Positions 8,022 through 16,983 of a DNA stretch of 40,406 bases are shown one piece after another. The first letter of the stretch is position 1. Every line of letters begins with the position of its first letter. The DNA lies in the NCBI RefSeq assembly GCF_900129935.1, contig NZ_FQXJ01000033.1:1-40406 (forward strand), written 5' to 3'. The stretch comes from Desulfosporosinus lacus DSM 15449 (GTDB lineage Bacteria; Bacillota; Desulfitobacteriia; Desulfitobacteriales; Desulfitobacteriaceae). A program made the translations under genes and the position numbers. The notes below the pieces were generated by a model. It searched no databases. It was not told where the DNA came from and worked only from the letters and a program-made list of their open reading frames with translations.

Positions 8022-8498
8022 ATGGGTATATTGGATGATATTTTTGGAAACGGCGATGCGAAAGATGTGAAAAACGAAGTTGATGAGAACGAAACAAGGA
8101 CTGAGGAAGCAAAGCTTCTTCTCCGTCAAGAGGAGCTTGATATTAGCAAAAGTAGAGTGCAAACAGGTGAAGTAGAGTTTGGTAAAGAAATTATTGAAGA
8201 ACAAAAGATTATGGATGTTCCTGTATTACGTGAAGAAATAGTGATCGAAAGAAGAACCTTAAACAATGAACAGAGTGATTCACCTATAACCTCCGAAGAA
8301 ACCATTCGAATTCCTGTCAGTCAAGAGAAAGTTGATGTAGGTAAACGCACTGTAATAACAGGGGAAGTAATAGCGCATAAACATGATATCGAAGAGACAA
8401 AGCATATAGATGAGACCCTTAAACGAGAGGAAGCTCGGATTAAAGAATTTGGTAACCCCGATGTCATTGATAATGTATCCGATCAACAATATCATTAA
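8022..8498 (+). CDS. DUF2382 (YsnF/AvaK-type) domain protein, 158 aa
   Basis: Two tandem half-repeats typical of DUF2382 are visible: LLLRQEELDISKSRVQTGEV with IIEEQKIMDVPVLREEIVIE, then IRIPVSQEKVDVGKRTVITG and IEETKHIDETLKREEARI. These proteins are described as general-stress proteins of unknown biochemical role in Bacillus (YsnF) and are often fused to PRC-barrel domains. No PRC barrel is present here; the short N-terminus (MGILDDIFGNGDAKD) is acidic. The AAGGAGG site before ATG 8022 is strong, and a perfect terminator follows. Confidence 0.9.
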   Translation: MGILDDIFGNGDAKDVKNEVDENETRTEEAKLLLRQEELDISKSRVQTGEVEFGKEIIEEQKIMDVPVLREEIVIERRTLNNEQSDSPITSEETIRIPVSQEKVDVGKRTVITGEVIAHKHDIEETKHIDETLKREEARIKEFGNPDVIDNVSDQQYH

Positions 8499-8519
8499 TT
8501 AATCATTAAAATAACGCAG

Positions 8520-8563
8520 AAAACACCTCACCAATTCTCATCCGTGATTGGTGAGGTGTTTTT
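8520..8563 (+). terminator. Strong intrinsic terminator between the DUF2382 genes
   Basis: A perfect 15-base stem, AAACACCTCACCAAT (8521-8535) with ATTGGTGAGGTGTTT (8547-8561), is followed by more T. The second DUF2382 gene starts only 28 bases later, so it depends on read-through or on a promoter inside this hairpin region. Confidence 0.9.
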
Positions 8564-8590
8564 CCCAATGATTGGAGAGAAAGATATTTA

Positions 8591-9001
8591 ATGGACATAC
8601 CAATTGACAGAGAAAGTTCCACTATTGATGTGACGCTGCAGCTTAAAGAAGAACAGCTTGTTTTAGCAAAAAAGTGGATACAAACAGGTGAAGTTAAGAT
8701 TTATAGGGAATCCTTCACCGAGGAAAAAAACTTTACTTTGACTGTAGAATACGAGGAGCTCGTTATAGAGAAGAAACTCCCTTTTTCGGCCACTCCTGAA
8801 CAAAATGAACCTCCGGATGTTATCCGTATTCGTCTTAGTGAAGAACAGGTTGAGTTTACTAAACGCATGGTTTCTTTAGAGGATGTCTCTATCTATAAGC
8901 AACAAATAGAAGAAATACAACATATTGAAGAGACCTTGAGGAGGGAGGAGTCTGCCATTAAAATTCTTGGGTCCCCAATACTCAGAGACGATCAAAATTA
9001 G
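8591..9001 (+). CDS. Second DUF2382 (YsnF-type) domain protein, 136 aa
   Basis: A divergent paralogue of the preceding gene. It shares the same order of blocks: LQLKEEQLVLAKKWIQTGEV, YEELVIEKKL, IRIRLSEEQVEFTKRM and IEEIQHIEETLRREES. The exchange of GKRTV-type residues for TKRMV and loss of several charged positions suggest separate evolution, not a recent duplication. The start ATG follows GGAGAG at a normal distance. It is presumably a stress protein like its neighbour; the function is not known. Confidence 0.85.
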   Translation: MDIPIDRESSTIDVTLQLKEEQLVLAKKWIQTGEVKIYRESFTEEKNFTLTVEYEELVIEKKLPFSATPEQNEPPDVIRIRLSEEQVEFTKRMVSLEDVSIYKQQIEEIQHIEETLRREESAIKILGSPILRDDQN

Positions 9002-9157
9002 CATATAAATCCGTTTTGATATTTCATAATGACTTCCGTAAGTACAACACTCAGATGTATCTTCCGCTAAGATTATATCAACTAAAATTGCTGTTTCCTA
9101 ACAATCATCTGCCCGGCTAAAGTCTTACGATGATTTCTAGATCTGCTTACCACATTA

Positions 9158-10093
9158 CTAAGATTGCTTTGATAGGTCATCCGTTTTTTTGACCACAAGC
9201 TCATATAACCATTCTGCTTTAAAACCGTATTCAGATATGTATACACCGGTGAGAATTAAGAAACCGCCCGCCACTGCCAAATTTGTAACCTTTTCATTCA
9301 ATACGAGAATCGAAGTGACCATTGAGATCAGCGGAACTAGATAGATATAGTTACTTGCCTTGATTGTACCAATTATCTCAACAGCTCTGTTCCAGGTAAC
9401 AAAACATAGAGCTGAAGCGATCAGGCCGAGGAATCCAATATTTAAACTAAACTGAAGGGAAGCTATTTTCTCCGGTATAAAATTCGCATCTTGAAAAATC
9501 ATGATTGGAATCACTGTAAGAAGTCCATAAAAAAACGTCTTTCTGGTTACAAAAATAGGATTGTAACTATGGTCTACTTTTTTCAACAAAATTGAGTAGA
9601 AAGCCCAGGCTAATGGTGCCATCAGTGCCAGAAAATCTCCCAAGGGATTCAAATTCAATACAACCTGGGCGTTAAAAATTACCATGGCCGTTCCAGCGAA
9701 GGCCACTAAGAAACCCCAAACGAGCTTTCTGCTAAACCTTTCATCAGTTGTAAAAAAATGTGACACAATTGCCGTCAGAATAGGTACTGTCCCTGATAGA
9801 AGCCCTACATTGGCAGCTAGTGTGAATTGCAAAGCTGTGTTTTCTAATAGAAAATATAATGAAACTCCGGATAGTCCCAATCCAAAAAACAATAGTTCTT
9901 CTTTCAGTCCTTTTGTCTTGTGGGTCCTCGGGTAAAGCAAAAATAGTGCGCAATACCCTATTAGAAATCGATAAAATAGTATTTCAACTGGGGTTGAATT
10001 ATCTAGTAAAATTTTCGTGAAAACAAAGGTTGTTCCCCAGATAAATACTGTAAGCAACGCAATCAAATGCCCGTATAACGTTCTCCCGCTCAT
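9158..10093 (-). CDS. EamA/DMT-superfamily transporter, 311 aa
   Basis: The protein has ten predicted membrane segments arranged as two EamA repeats, the standard layout of drug/metabolite transporters that export amino acids, metabolites or toxic compounds. The first repeat starts at GHLIALLTVFIWGTTFVFTK and the second near PLAWAFYSILLKK; the C-terminus is short, charged and cytoplasmic. AAGGAGG precedes the ATG at 10093. The AraC-type regulator lies directly upstream on the same strand with an 83-base gap, so the two may form one unit or the regulator may control this exporter. The substrate is unknown. Confidence 0.9.
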   Translation of the reverse strand: MSGRTLYGHLIALLTVFIWGTTFVFTKILLDNSTPVEILFYRFLIGYCALFLLYPRTHKTKGLKEELLFFGLGLSGVSLYFLLENTALQFTLAANVGLLSGTVPILTAIVSHFFTTDERFSRKLVWGFLVAFAGTAMVIFNAQVVLNLNPLGDFLALMAPLAWAFYSILLKKVDHSYNPIFVTRKTFFYGLLTVIPIMIFQDANFIPEKIASLQFSLNIGFLGLIASALCFVTWNRAVEIIGTIKASNYIYLVPLISMVTSILVLNEKVTNLAVAGGFLILTGVYISEYGFKAEWLYELVVKKTDDLSKQS

Positions 10094-10176
10094 CCGCTGT
10101 CCTCCTTAGCCGTTTTATCATATTTTACGGCCTATATAAAGAAAGAATATAGGAAAAAATTGTTCCAATGTTCTAG

Positions 10177-10974
10177 TTAAGCCCTTCTATAATAATCCGG
10201 TGTAATACCTAAATACTGTTTGAATGTTTTAGAAAAATGGCTCTGATCATAAAATCCTACATTAGCCGCTACTTCAGCAATAGAAATATTTTTAAGCAAC
10301 TCCTTTTTGGCATGGTTAATCCGCAGCATCGTTAAATATCCATGTGGAGAGATACCACACATTTTGTTGAATAGTCTTATAAGATGATATTTACTTAGTC
10401 CAGAGACGTTGGCTAGGTTGTCCAGAGTGATTCTGTCTAAATAATTGTCCTCCATATACTCACGGGAGAGTTTAAGCGCCCTAATATTGTGATTATCGAA
10501 GGATTCTTGGTCCCCTTCAAGGAGAAATCCAAAACTAAGCAGTCTGGGTAACTCCCGAATTAGACAACTTTCTTTCTGTATCGTTGGCAACTTACTTAGT
10601 AATATTCGAAACAGATTTGTAGTTTGCTTCAAATTATTCTTATCCAACATCTTTACCGTTGAAATATAATCTATGGTTTGTAAGCCGAACGCTACCTTTA
10701 GCCATGAAGGACGTATGTATAACATCTTAAATTGCCAACACCCATAACTCTGAGGTGAACACTTATGAATGACTTCCGGAGGAATTATAACCAGATAACC
10801 CGGACTTGCTTCAAACATTTGGCCCTCGTACTCATTTACGCTAATCCCTTTTTCAACCAGACCTATTGAAAGCTCTTCATGAGCATGTTTTTTGGAGGAA
10901 TGAACTGAATCACTACAAGATTTTATTTCTATATCAGGAAATTCACTATCTCGAAAATACCAAACACCAGTCAT
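10177..10974 (-). CDS. AraC-family transcriptional regulator, 265 aa
   Basis: The N-terminal half is a cupin-type sensor (HAHEELSIGLVEKG near residue 30 and PGYLVIIPPEVIHKC near 58). The C-terminal hundred residues hold the two helix-turn-helix motifs of the AraC/XylS family (ITLDNLANVSGLSKYHLIRL and ISIAEVAANVGFYDQSHFSK, then FKQYLGITPDYYR). The open frame starts at 11010, but GGAGG five bases before the ATG at 10974 marks the likely start. The effector is unknown. The neighbouring EamA exporter on the same strand is the obvious candidate target. Confidence 0.9.
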   Translation of the reverse strand: MTGVWYFRDSEFPDIEIKSCSDSVHSSKKHAHEELSIGLVEKGISVNEYEGQMFEASPGYLVIIPPEVIHKCSPQSYGCWQFKMLYIRPSWLKVAFGLQTIDYISTVKMLDKNNLKQTTNLFRILLSKLPTIQKESCLIRELPRLLSFGFLLEGDQESFDNHNIRALKLSREYMEDNYLDRITLDNLANVSGLSKYHLIRLFNKMCGISPHGYLTMLRINHAKKELLKNISIAEVAANVGFYDQSHFSKTFKQYLGITPDYYRRA

Positions 10975-11215
10975 GAATACCTCCATTAATGATTTTTCTT
11001 TCGACCGCATTGTCTGTTTTTATTGTATCAAAATTCACAAATCCTCGCCTTAATGCAAACGTCAAACAGTTTCTACGTTGCCATTTTCCCTTCTACTTAT
11101 AAATCTATACAAATATCAGGGAGATTTCAAGTGTTGCTTCTATAAAGACCTGTGACTTTGAAAGACCCCCCCGACCTTCTTCCTTCCCCCGCTAAGGAAA
11201 GAAACGTTTTTCTTC

Positions 11216-11247
11216 AAACAAAAAGTTTCCTCAGAACATTCCGTCCA
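11216..11247. repeat. Direct repeat copy A, flanking the permease gene
   Basis: A stretch of about 31 bases (core ACAAAAAGTTT, then CTCAGAACATTC) recurs in the same orientation at 12908-12938 with few differences. The surrounding gap 10975-11318 otherwise shows no gene, only a C-rich run near 11166. Confidence 0.6.
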
Positions 11248-11318
11248 AGGAAACACAAAAGACACTATAACGTACTAAAAATATTACTGTGTTATCTCCT
11301 CCATATTCAACCCCAACT

Positions 11319-12671
11319 TTATTTCTTTTTAGGGGTTATAATCATCCCAAATGCCATAATTACGATGAAAATAATAAGGTAGTAGAACACTGCCTTGCTG
11401 TGAGCATAGAATGCAGCGATCACCATGAAGACACAGGCGCAGATCGCAAGTGACGGCATGAGGAAACGTTTAAAAAAGTTCAGAGACTTCTCTTTAACCA
11501 TCATCATAATGAAAATGGGGATATACATGGCATAGATGGTAACAATGGGGAGTTCAGAACTATCAAAACTAAACGGGCCAAACCAAGGAGCAGGTGTCAG
11601 ATTTGAACCGAAGAAGTACAACAGCCAAACGCCGCTTAGCAGAAGCCCTAAAATTGAGGAGTTAGTCGGCATATTGGTGTTTACGTCGATGCATTTAAAA
11701 ACTTTTGGTTCAGGACCCATATCTCGAGCCGCTAAAGAGTAGAAACCGCGGGTGCAACCCATCATCAAACCATTTAACGTTCCTAAGCAAGAAATTACTA
11801 CGAATACGAAGAGAACTGTACCTCCCATGTTAGAGAATACAGTGGAAAATGCCAGCTTTGCTCCCGTTTCGCCACCTTGCATCATAACGCTGTTGCTAAC
11901 AGCCCCGGCTAGTCCTGTGTAATACAGGATGTAAATCAAAGCAACAAACATTGTCCCAAAGGTAAGTGCCCGAGGGAGGTTTTTCTTTGCATCCTTTAAT
12001 TCAGCATTGATACTAGTTGCAATAATCCAGCCTTCATAGGCGAAAGCGGTAGCAACAACAGCAGTAAACAGCGGGTATTCGGTAGTCACATTAGCAATGA
12101 CCCCACTAGTGAAGTTACTAACCAAAATGCCGTTTCCTAGACCGACAATTATCCCTACAACTGCCATCAAAGCAAGAGGTACAATCTTGATCATGGTAGT
12201 GGAGACCTGGAACTTACCAGCAAGCTTTGGAGAAAGTGCATTTAATGCAAAACTTCCAACCAGGTAAAAACCAGAAATGGCCATCGCTTCAGCCCCTACT
12301 ATATCCCATCCTAGCAAAACACACGTGTATCTGGCAGAGACCCATGCAAGTACAGAGGTTAGAGTTGGGTAATAGATAGCCGCCATGAACCAACCAATAA
12401 AATAAGCGTACTTACCGCCAAGAGCAGCTTCAGCGTAATCAACAACACCATTCACTTTCTCATATCTAGTGGCCAGCGTTGCAAAAACATAGGCACAGAC
12501 AATCATTATTATTCCGCCGATGATCCAGGCCAAGATACCCTGGGGAAGATTGCCACCGGTAGCGGTTAAAACCTTCTCTGCTTTGAAAAATACACCGCTG
12601 CCGATTACAATACCAATAACCATCGCTATAGCAGTCATAAGACCGTACTTTTTTTCTAGTCCGTGTTCCAT
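11319..12671 (-). CDS. APC-superfamily amino acid permease, 450 aa
   Basis: About twelve predicted membrane segments and the APC-family opening GIVIGSGVFFKAEKVL near residues 20-35 identify an amino acid/polyamine/organocation permease. A conserved FAYEGWIIATSINAELKDAK block sits mid-protein, as in amino acid permeases of the LAT/SteT type, so uptake or exchange of an amino acid is likely. The frame opens earlier, but GAGGAG directly before the ATG at 12671 fixes the start. The gene stands alone and is flanked on both sides by a ~31-base direct repeat. Confidence 0.92.
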   Translation of the reverse strand: MEHGLEKKYGLMTAIAMVIGIVIGSGVFFKAEKVLTATGGNLPQGILAWIIGGIIMIVCAYVFATLATRYEKVNGVVDYAEAALGGKYAYFIGWFMAAIYYPTLTSVLAWVSARYTCVLLGWDIVGAEAMAISGFYLVGSFALNALSPKLAGKFQVSTTMIKIVPLALMAVVGIIVGLGNGILVSNFTSGVIANVTTEYPLFTAVVATAFAYEGWIIATSINAELKDAKKNLPRALTFGTMFVALIYILYYTGLAGAVSNSVMMQGGETGAKLAFSTVFSNMGGTVLFVFVVISCLGTLNGLMMGCTRGFYSLAARDMGPEPKVFKCIDVNTNMPTNSSILGLLLSGVWLLYFFGSNLTPAPWFGPFSFDSSELPIVTIYAMYIPIFIMMMVKEKSLNFFKRFLMPSLAICACVFMVIAAFYAHSKAVFYYLIIFIVIMAFGMIITPKKK

Positions 12672-12907
12672 AATTAATCTCCTCATTACCAAATATTTTG
12701 TAGGAAAAAATTATATTTGCAATTTAATTACTGTAACATAAAGTCTCAAAAAAATAAATGCTAGTCTCTAATCATTTTTACGAAAGCGCCTTTTATAACC
12801 GCTAGTTCAAACATTCTTAGAATACCCAGTGCATTCTCAGCGACAAATCCGCAAACCCTTCGATCACTACGCTCAATTGTATATTCTGCGCAAAAGTGCG
12901 AACCCCT

Positions 12908-12938
12908 AAACAAAAAGTTTTCTCAGAACATTCATCCA
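12908..12938. repeat. Direct repeat copy B, flanking the permease gene
   Basis: This is the second copy of the ~31-base repeat at 11216-11247, same orientation, about 1.69 kb apart. It lies in the gap between the permease start and the end of the TIM-barrel gene. Confidence 0.6.
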
Positions 12939-12961
12939 CCAACGTGCGACGGAACCAACAA

Positions 12962-13780
12962 TCAAAGCCTTTCGAAGGTTTCTTTTAGTAACAGTGCATC
13001 TTTTTCCACCATAGGACCTTCAGCTATTATGCAACCTTTTACGTTAAAGTACTTTATAGCCTTTAGGCAATCCACATAATTGAAGTCACTTTCTAACAAC
13101 GGGAGATGGTTCCGCTCACCTTTTTCATTGTAATTTACGCCTCCCATATGAATATGCAAGTCTTCCAAAGCCGATTTTCCGAGTTCATCAAAGACATACT
13201 GAAGTATTATCGCAAAATCATTAAACCCTTTTAGTTTGCCATTGTATCTTGCGTGTATATGTGAAAAATCAATACATAGTTTACACGAGCTAATTTCTTT
13301 ACACAAAGACACTAGTTCCTCAAGTGTGCCGAATTGCGTTCCCTTTCCAGTTGTCTCTAATCTATAATCCACCCCGGTTAGGGGAAGGCGTAATAAATTG
13401 TCCCTTATGGTCTTATACGCATCCTCTTTGGGGACTCCCAAGTAAAAGCCTGGATGAAAGATTAAACTCCTCCCTCCAACTTTGGCCAGACCTTCCAGAG
13501 CCTTTAAGATCCTTTCTATGGATTGTTCCTGTCTATCCGATTCATTGGCATTTAAATTTATGTAGTGGGAGCCGTGTGCTGATAAATAAAAATCATTTTT
13601 TAACTTAGCTTGTAATATAAGGCCCTTATTGTTATCCGTAACATTAACGTTTCTGACAAAAAGGAGCTCCATTGCATCAAGCCCTATTGACTTAGCATAG
13701 TCTATCCCACTAGCATAACTAAATTTGGTGTAACCGTTTCCTAACGGAAGACCAGATATGCCAAATAAAAGTGTATCCAT
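12962..13780 (-). CDS. Sugar-phosphate isomerase/AP-endonuclease family 2 TIM-barrel protein
   Basis: A xylose-isomerase-like TIM barrel related to endonuclease IV (Nfo). Visible metal-site segments are LSAHGSHYINL, LIFHPGFYLG, RLETTGKGTQFGTLEEL, LCIDFSHIHAR, and HIHMGGVNYNEKGERNH with a final IIAEGP. This order of His/Glu/Asp ligands matches the Nfo-type zinc site, and the archaeal-style Nfo-like subgroup is the closest I recall. It could repair abasic sites or isomerise a sugar; sequence alone does not decide. The start is ambiguous: ATG 13780 fits AAGGATG at seven bases, and ATG 13789 is also possible. Confidence 0.85.
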   Translation of the reverse strand: MDTLLFGISGLPLGNGYTKFSYASGIDYAKSIGLDAMELLFVRNVNVTDNNKGLILQAKLKNDFYLSAHGSHYINLNANESDRQEQSIERILKALEGLAKVGGRSLIFHPGFYLGVPKEDAYKTIRDNLLRLPLTGVDYRLETTGKGTQFGTLEELVSLCKEISSCKLCIDFSHIHARYNGKLKGFNDFAIILQYVFDELGKSALEDLHIHMGGVNYNEKGERNHLPLLESDFNYVDCLKAIKYFNVKGCIIAEGPMVEKDALLLKETFERL

Positions 13781-14001
13781 TATAATCATCCTTTTTGACC
13801 TCAAGGCGAATCAATTTAACATAATATACAATAAAAGGAGGTTTCAGGCTAATATCTATGTTTACCCAGTTTGTCAAAGCTTATAATCTTAATTATATCT
13901 GGATTAACTAGAGGAGCGGGAAAATTTAGAACTCCCTGCAAATACGATTAACCTTGGACCCAATTCAAAGATTTTTATTAAGCTGGACAAGAGCAATTCT
14001 C

Positions 14002-14031
14002 TTGACAATATATTATGTTTACAACTATAAT
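14002..14031 (+). promoter_or_regulatory. Consensus sigma-A promoter of the XRE/membrane-protein operon
   Basis: TTGACA (14002-14007) and TATAAT (14026-14031), both perfect, are 18 bases apart. Transcription would start near 14038, inside the dyad described in the next entry. Confidence 0.85.
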
Positions 14032-14070
14032 GCGAAGTGTACTTCACGCGAAACACACTTCACATTATAG
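14025..14070. promoter_or_regulatory. Dyad overlapping the -10 box, candidate operator
   Basis: Positions 14025-14040 (CTATAATGCGAAGTGT) and 14055-14070 are reverse complements apart from one base, with a 14-base centre that carries a further GAAGT/ACTTC element. The left arm covers the -10 box and the start point, as expected for an operator that blocks RNA polymerase. The regulator encoded directly downstream is the natural candidate to bind here. A role as a 5' hairpin in the RNA is the alternative. Confidence 0.55.
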
Positions 14071-14085
14071 AAAGTTGGTAAATCG

Positions 14086-14301
14086 TTGAAAAATAAAATT
14101 AAGGAGTTTCGAATTAGTAAAAATATGACGCAGCAACAATTGGCTGATTTGGTTTTCGTTTCAAATAGAACTATTATTTCACTTGAAAAAGAGAAGTACA
14201 ATCCATCTATAATGTTGGCATATAAAATCGCTTTAGTTTTTAATACTACGATTGAAACATTATATAGCTTGGAGGAAAATCTAAAAAATGAAAATATATA
14301 A
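14086..14301 (+). CDS. Small XRE-family (Cro/C1-type) regulator, 71 aa
   Basis: Almost the whole protein is one helix-turn-helix domain: IKEFRISKNMTQQQLADLVF, then VSNRTIISLEKEKYNPSI and the closing ALVFNTTIETLYSLEE. Short one-domain regulators of this kind usually sit upstream of a small membrane protein gene, as here. The start is TTG with a weak binding site (GTTGG at 14075-14079). The next gene overlaps its last 14 bases, so the two are translationally coupled. The upstream dyad suggests autoregulation. Confidence 0.9.
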   Translation: MKNKIKEFRISKNMTQQQLADLVFVSNRTIISLEKEKYNPSIMLAYKIALVFNTTIETLYSLEENLKNENI

Positions 14302-14746
14302 TAAAAAAGGCTTTTGGAGTGGTGTATCCTTTCTGCTAGTAGCAGTTGCTTATTTTATACTTTTAATAAATGATCCGGATGATTTGAATACTGTAAGCAA
14401 TGTTAAAAGTATCTTCTTCACTATTTTATGTGTACTATTTGGTGTCAGTCAGGTATATAGAGGTCTGAATAGTAAGCGTACTAAAGAAGATGAGCAAAAT
14501 GCCGATGAAAGAAGAAAATTAGTTACCCTCAAGGCTGAAAGCAGTGCTTTTAAAATCACCTTTAATTTATTTCTTGTACTGACTGCGTTATTGATGGTTG
14601 CCATAGGAGTCATAAAATATAATGGCTTAACGGATGCAACAATATATAATGGCTTACTAGGGATTTTTGTTGGAGTGGCAATTGTACCTTCTATTATGGT
14701 TGTTGCTTCTATAGGTGCTAATATTTATCATGATAAACGCACTTAA
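14288..14746 (+). CDS. Four-span membrane protein partnered with the XRE regulator, 152 aa
   Basis: Four hydrophobic segments near residues 9-26, 38-56, 91-112 and 120-143 flank a charged cytoplasmic loop with EDEQNADERRKLVTLKAESS. This DERR-type loop is typical of DUF2178-like membrane proteins encoded beside small XRE regulators; the exact family is my inference. GGAGG (14271-14275) lies inside the regulator gene. The function is unknown; stress or membrane-state sensing through the regulator is plausible. Confidence 0.85.
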   Translation: MKIYNKKGFWSGVSFLLVAVAYFILLINDPDDLNTVSNVKSIFFTILCVLFGVSQVYRGLNSKRTKEDEQNADERRKLVTLKAESSAFKITFNLFLVLTALLMVAIGVIKYNGLTDATIYNGLLGIFVGVAIVPSIMVVASIGANIYHDKRT

Positions 14747-14756
14747 CTATATATTG

Positions 14757-14800
14757 AGACGCTTAACCCTTCAATTTAATCTTAAGGGGTAAGCGTCTTA
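14757..14800 (+). terminator. Intrinsic terminator of the XRE operon
   Basis: AGACGCTTAACCC (14757-14769) pairs with GGGGTAAGCGTCT (14786-14798) with one mismatch, followed by TATTATAT. The remaining bases to 14983 hold nothing I can assign. Confidence 0.75.
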
Positions 14801-14982
14801 TTATATGACCTTATTACTTTATCAAACTATTCGACGTTTTTCTCAAACTTTTTGATTTCTCACATTCCAGGTGCATATTTATTCATAATTTTAGTCACAG
14901 TATTTAGCATCCAGTTACAACATTTATTTTGTAGATACAGTATTTTTTTTGCACCACAACACCAATATAACCCCACAAAACC

Positions 14983-16806
14983 CTACTCCACCGTCACGCT
15001 CTTCGCCAAATTCCTCGGTTTATCGACATCGCACCCTCTAGCAACGGATACATAGTACGATAAAAGTTGTAGCGGTATAACTGTAAGAATCGGTGAAAGC
15101 TCATCCATGGTCTCCGGAATATAGATCACATGATCAACTGATTTTGCCATGCTGGTATTTCCTGCGTAGGTTAAGCCGATTACTTTAGCATCCCGGGCTT
15201 TTACCTCTTTGACATTGGAGATAGTCTTTTCATACACATCCCGTTGGGTAGCTAACGCAATTACGGGTGTATTCTCCGTGATCAAGGCTAATGTGCCGTG
15301 TTTCAACTCGCCTGCCGCATAAGCTTCGGCGTGGATATAGGAGATTTCCTTCAGTTTTAGAGACCCTTCCATGGCGACGGCCCAGTCTAATGAACGACCA
15401 ATGAAGAAGGTATTCTCTACTTTAGCAAACGACTTTGCTAATTCTTCAATTAGACCAGCCTGATCCAAAAGCTCCTGAACCTGAGCTGGAATTCTCTTCA
15501 GAGCAGTGATAATCTCCCCGATCTTCTCAGTGGGCAACGTTCCTTTGACCTGAGCGAGATAGAGTCCCAGTAAAACCATTCCTTCCAACTGGGTTGTATA
15601 GGCTTTCGTCGAAGCTACTGCAATCTCTGGGCCGGCCCAAGTAAAGATCACATCATGAGCTTCACGGGATACTGTGCTGCCTACAACGTTCGTGACCGCA
15701 ACTACACGTGCACCGCGGTTTTTAGCTTCACGCAGGGCCGCTAAGGTATCGGCTGTTTCGCCAGACTGGCTCACGACCACAACCAGGGTATGCTTATCCA
15801 CAAGGGGGGAACGATAGCGAAATTCAGAAGCAATATCTACTTCAACAGGAAGATGTGCCCACCGTTCTATCAATGTCTTGCCAACCAATCCTGCATGCCA
15901 GGCTGTACCGCAAGCAACGATATAAACCTTATTAATTTGGGCTAATTCTTCAAGCGTTAAATCTACTTCCTGAAGAATAACCTTATCTTCTTCCAAGCGT
16001 CCTAACATCGTGTCTTTTAGGGCTTTAGGTTGTTCATGGATTTCCTTGAGCATGAAGTGCTCATATCCGCCCTTCTCAGCAGCCACCGCATCCCACTTTA
16101 CGTCGTAGACTTCTTTCGTACGAGAGTTACCTTCGAAGTCTGATACCTTAACCCCATCTTCTGTAATAACTACCATTTCGCCATCATCTAAAATATAGAC
16201 TTTACGAGTATAGTTTAAAATCGCTGTGATATCGCTAGCTACAAAAAACTCTCCGTCTCCGAGCCCGACCACCATGGGACTGTCTTTGCGGGCAGCCACC
16301 AGCTTATTCGGATCTAGGCGTCTTAAAACGACCATTGCATAGGACCCGCGGATCGTCTTTAGAACCTTGCGCACAGCTCCCTCGAAGTCTCCTTCATAGT
16401 AGTCTTCAAGTAAGTGGGCCAAAACCTCTGTATCAGTTTCCGAGGCAAATTTATGCCCTTTTTCAATGAGCATATCTTTTAATTCCAAGTAATTTTCGAT
16501 AATTCCATTGTGCACTACCACAAAATCCTGTTTGCAATCGCAATGAGGGTGAGCATTGACCTGAGAGGGTCGACCATGTGTCGCCCACCGAGTGTGTCCA
16601 ATCCCAATGCAAGATTGGGAATAAGCCTGTCCTAGTTCTTCTTCTAAGGCCACTAGCTTCCCTACACTTTTAGAAACCACGATTTTCTCACAATCTAAGA
16701 CGGCTACCCCTGCTGAATCATACCCTCTATACTCTAATTTCTTCAAACCGTCCACTAAAATGGGAATAGCCACCTGTTTTCCAATATATCCGACGATACC
16801 ACACAT
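14983..16806 (-). CDS. glmS: Glutamine--fructose-6-phosphate aminotransferase (isomerizing)
   Basis: GlmS makes glucosamine 6-phosphate from fructose 6-phosphate and glutamine, the first step to UDP-GlcNAc for peptidoglycan. Residues 1-220 are the class II glutaminase domain, with the N-terminal catalytic Cys2 (MCGIVGYIG), LEYRGYDSAG, GHTRWATHG and VVHNGIIENY. Two SIS sugar-isomerase domains follow (VACGTAWHAG, VSQSGETADTLAAL), and the C-terminus KPRNLAKSVTVE is the conserved end. The 607-residue length is normal. A glmS ribozyme lies upstream in the leader. It follows glmM on the same strand after about 630 bases. Confidence 0.98.
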   Translation of the reverse strand: MCGIVGYIGKQVAIPILVDGLKKLEYRGYDSAGVAVLDCEKIVVSKSVGKLVALEEELGQAYSQSCIGIGHTRWATHGRPSQVNAHPHCDCKQDFVVVHNGIIENYLELKDMLIEKGHKFASETDTEVLAHLLEDYYEGDFEGAVRKVLKTIRGSYAMVVLRRLDPNKLVAARKDSPMVVGLGDGEFFVASDITAILNYTRKVYILDDGEMVVITEDGVKVSDFEGNSRTKEVYDVKWDAVAAEKGGYEHFMLKEIHEQPKALKDTMLGRLEEDKVILQEVDLTLEELAQINKVYIVACGTAWHAGLVGKTLIERWAHLPVEVDIASEFRYRSPLVDKHTLVVVVSQSGETADTLAALREAKNRGARVVAVTNVVGSTVSREAHDVIFTWAGPEIAVASTKAYTTQLEGMVLLGLYLAQVKGTLPTEKIGEIITALKRIPAQVQELLDQAGLIEELAKSFAKVENTFFIGRSLDWAVAMEGSLKLKEISYIHAEAYAAGELKHGTLALITENTPVIALATQRDVYEKTISNVKEVKARDAKVIGLTYAGNTSMAKSVDHVIYIPETMDELSPILTVIPLQLLSYYVSVARGCDVDKPRNLAKSVTVE

Positions 16807-16983
16807 ATGTGTTTACCCCTCTCACTCTAAATATTAGTACCTACCATCTTTGTCCTCTTTATGTGCAAACCCAAAGATTTTTCTTTTGAACGCTTCTTAC
16901 ATAAAGCTCTAAAAACAAAACACTTCCCCTGCACCGTTACTCATAATTTAACCTGAAACTTAGGAATCTTCCCTTTGCTCTAA

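Noticed and set aside
7899-8204. A 101-codon minus-strand frame
   Set aside because: Most of it lies antisense to the DUF2382 gene and is Phe/Cys-rich as expected for a shadow; only its last codons are discussed as part of a possible remnant.
13836-13920. AAAGGAGG followed by a 17-codon frame on the plus strand
   Set aside because: The distance from the binding site to the ATG (about 16 bases) is too long and nothing else supports a gene.
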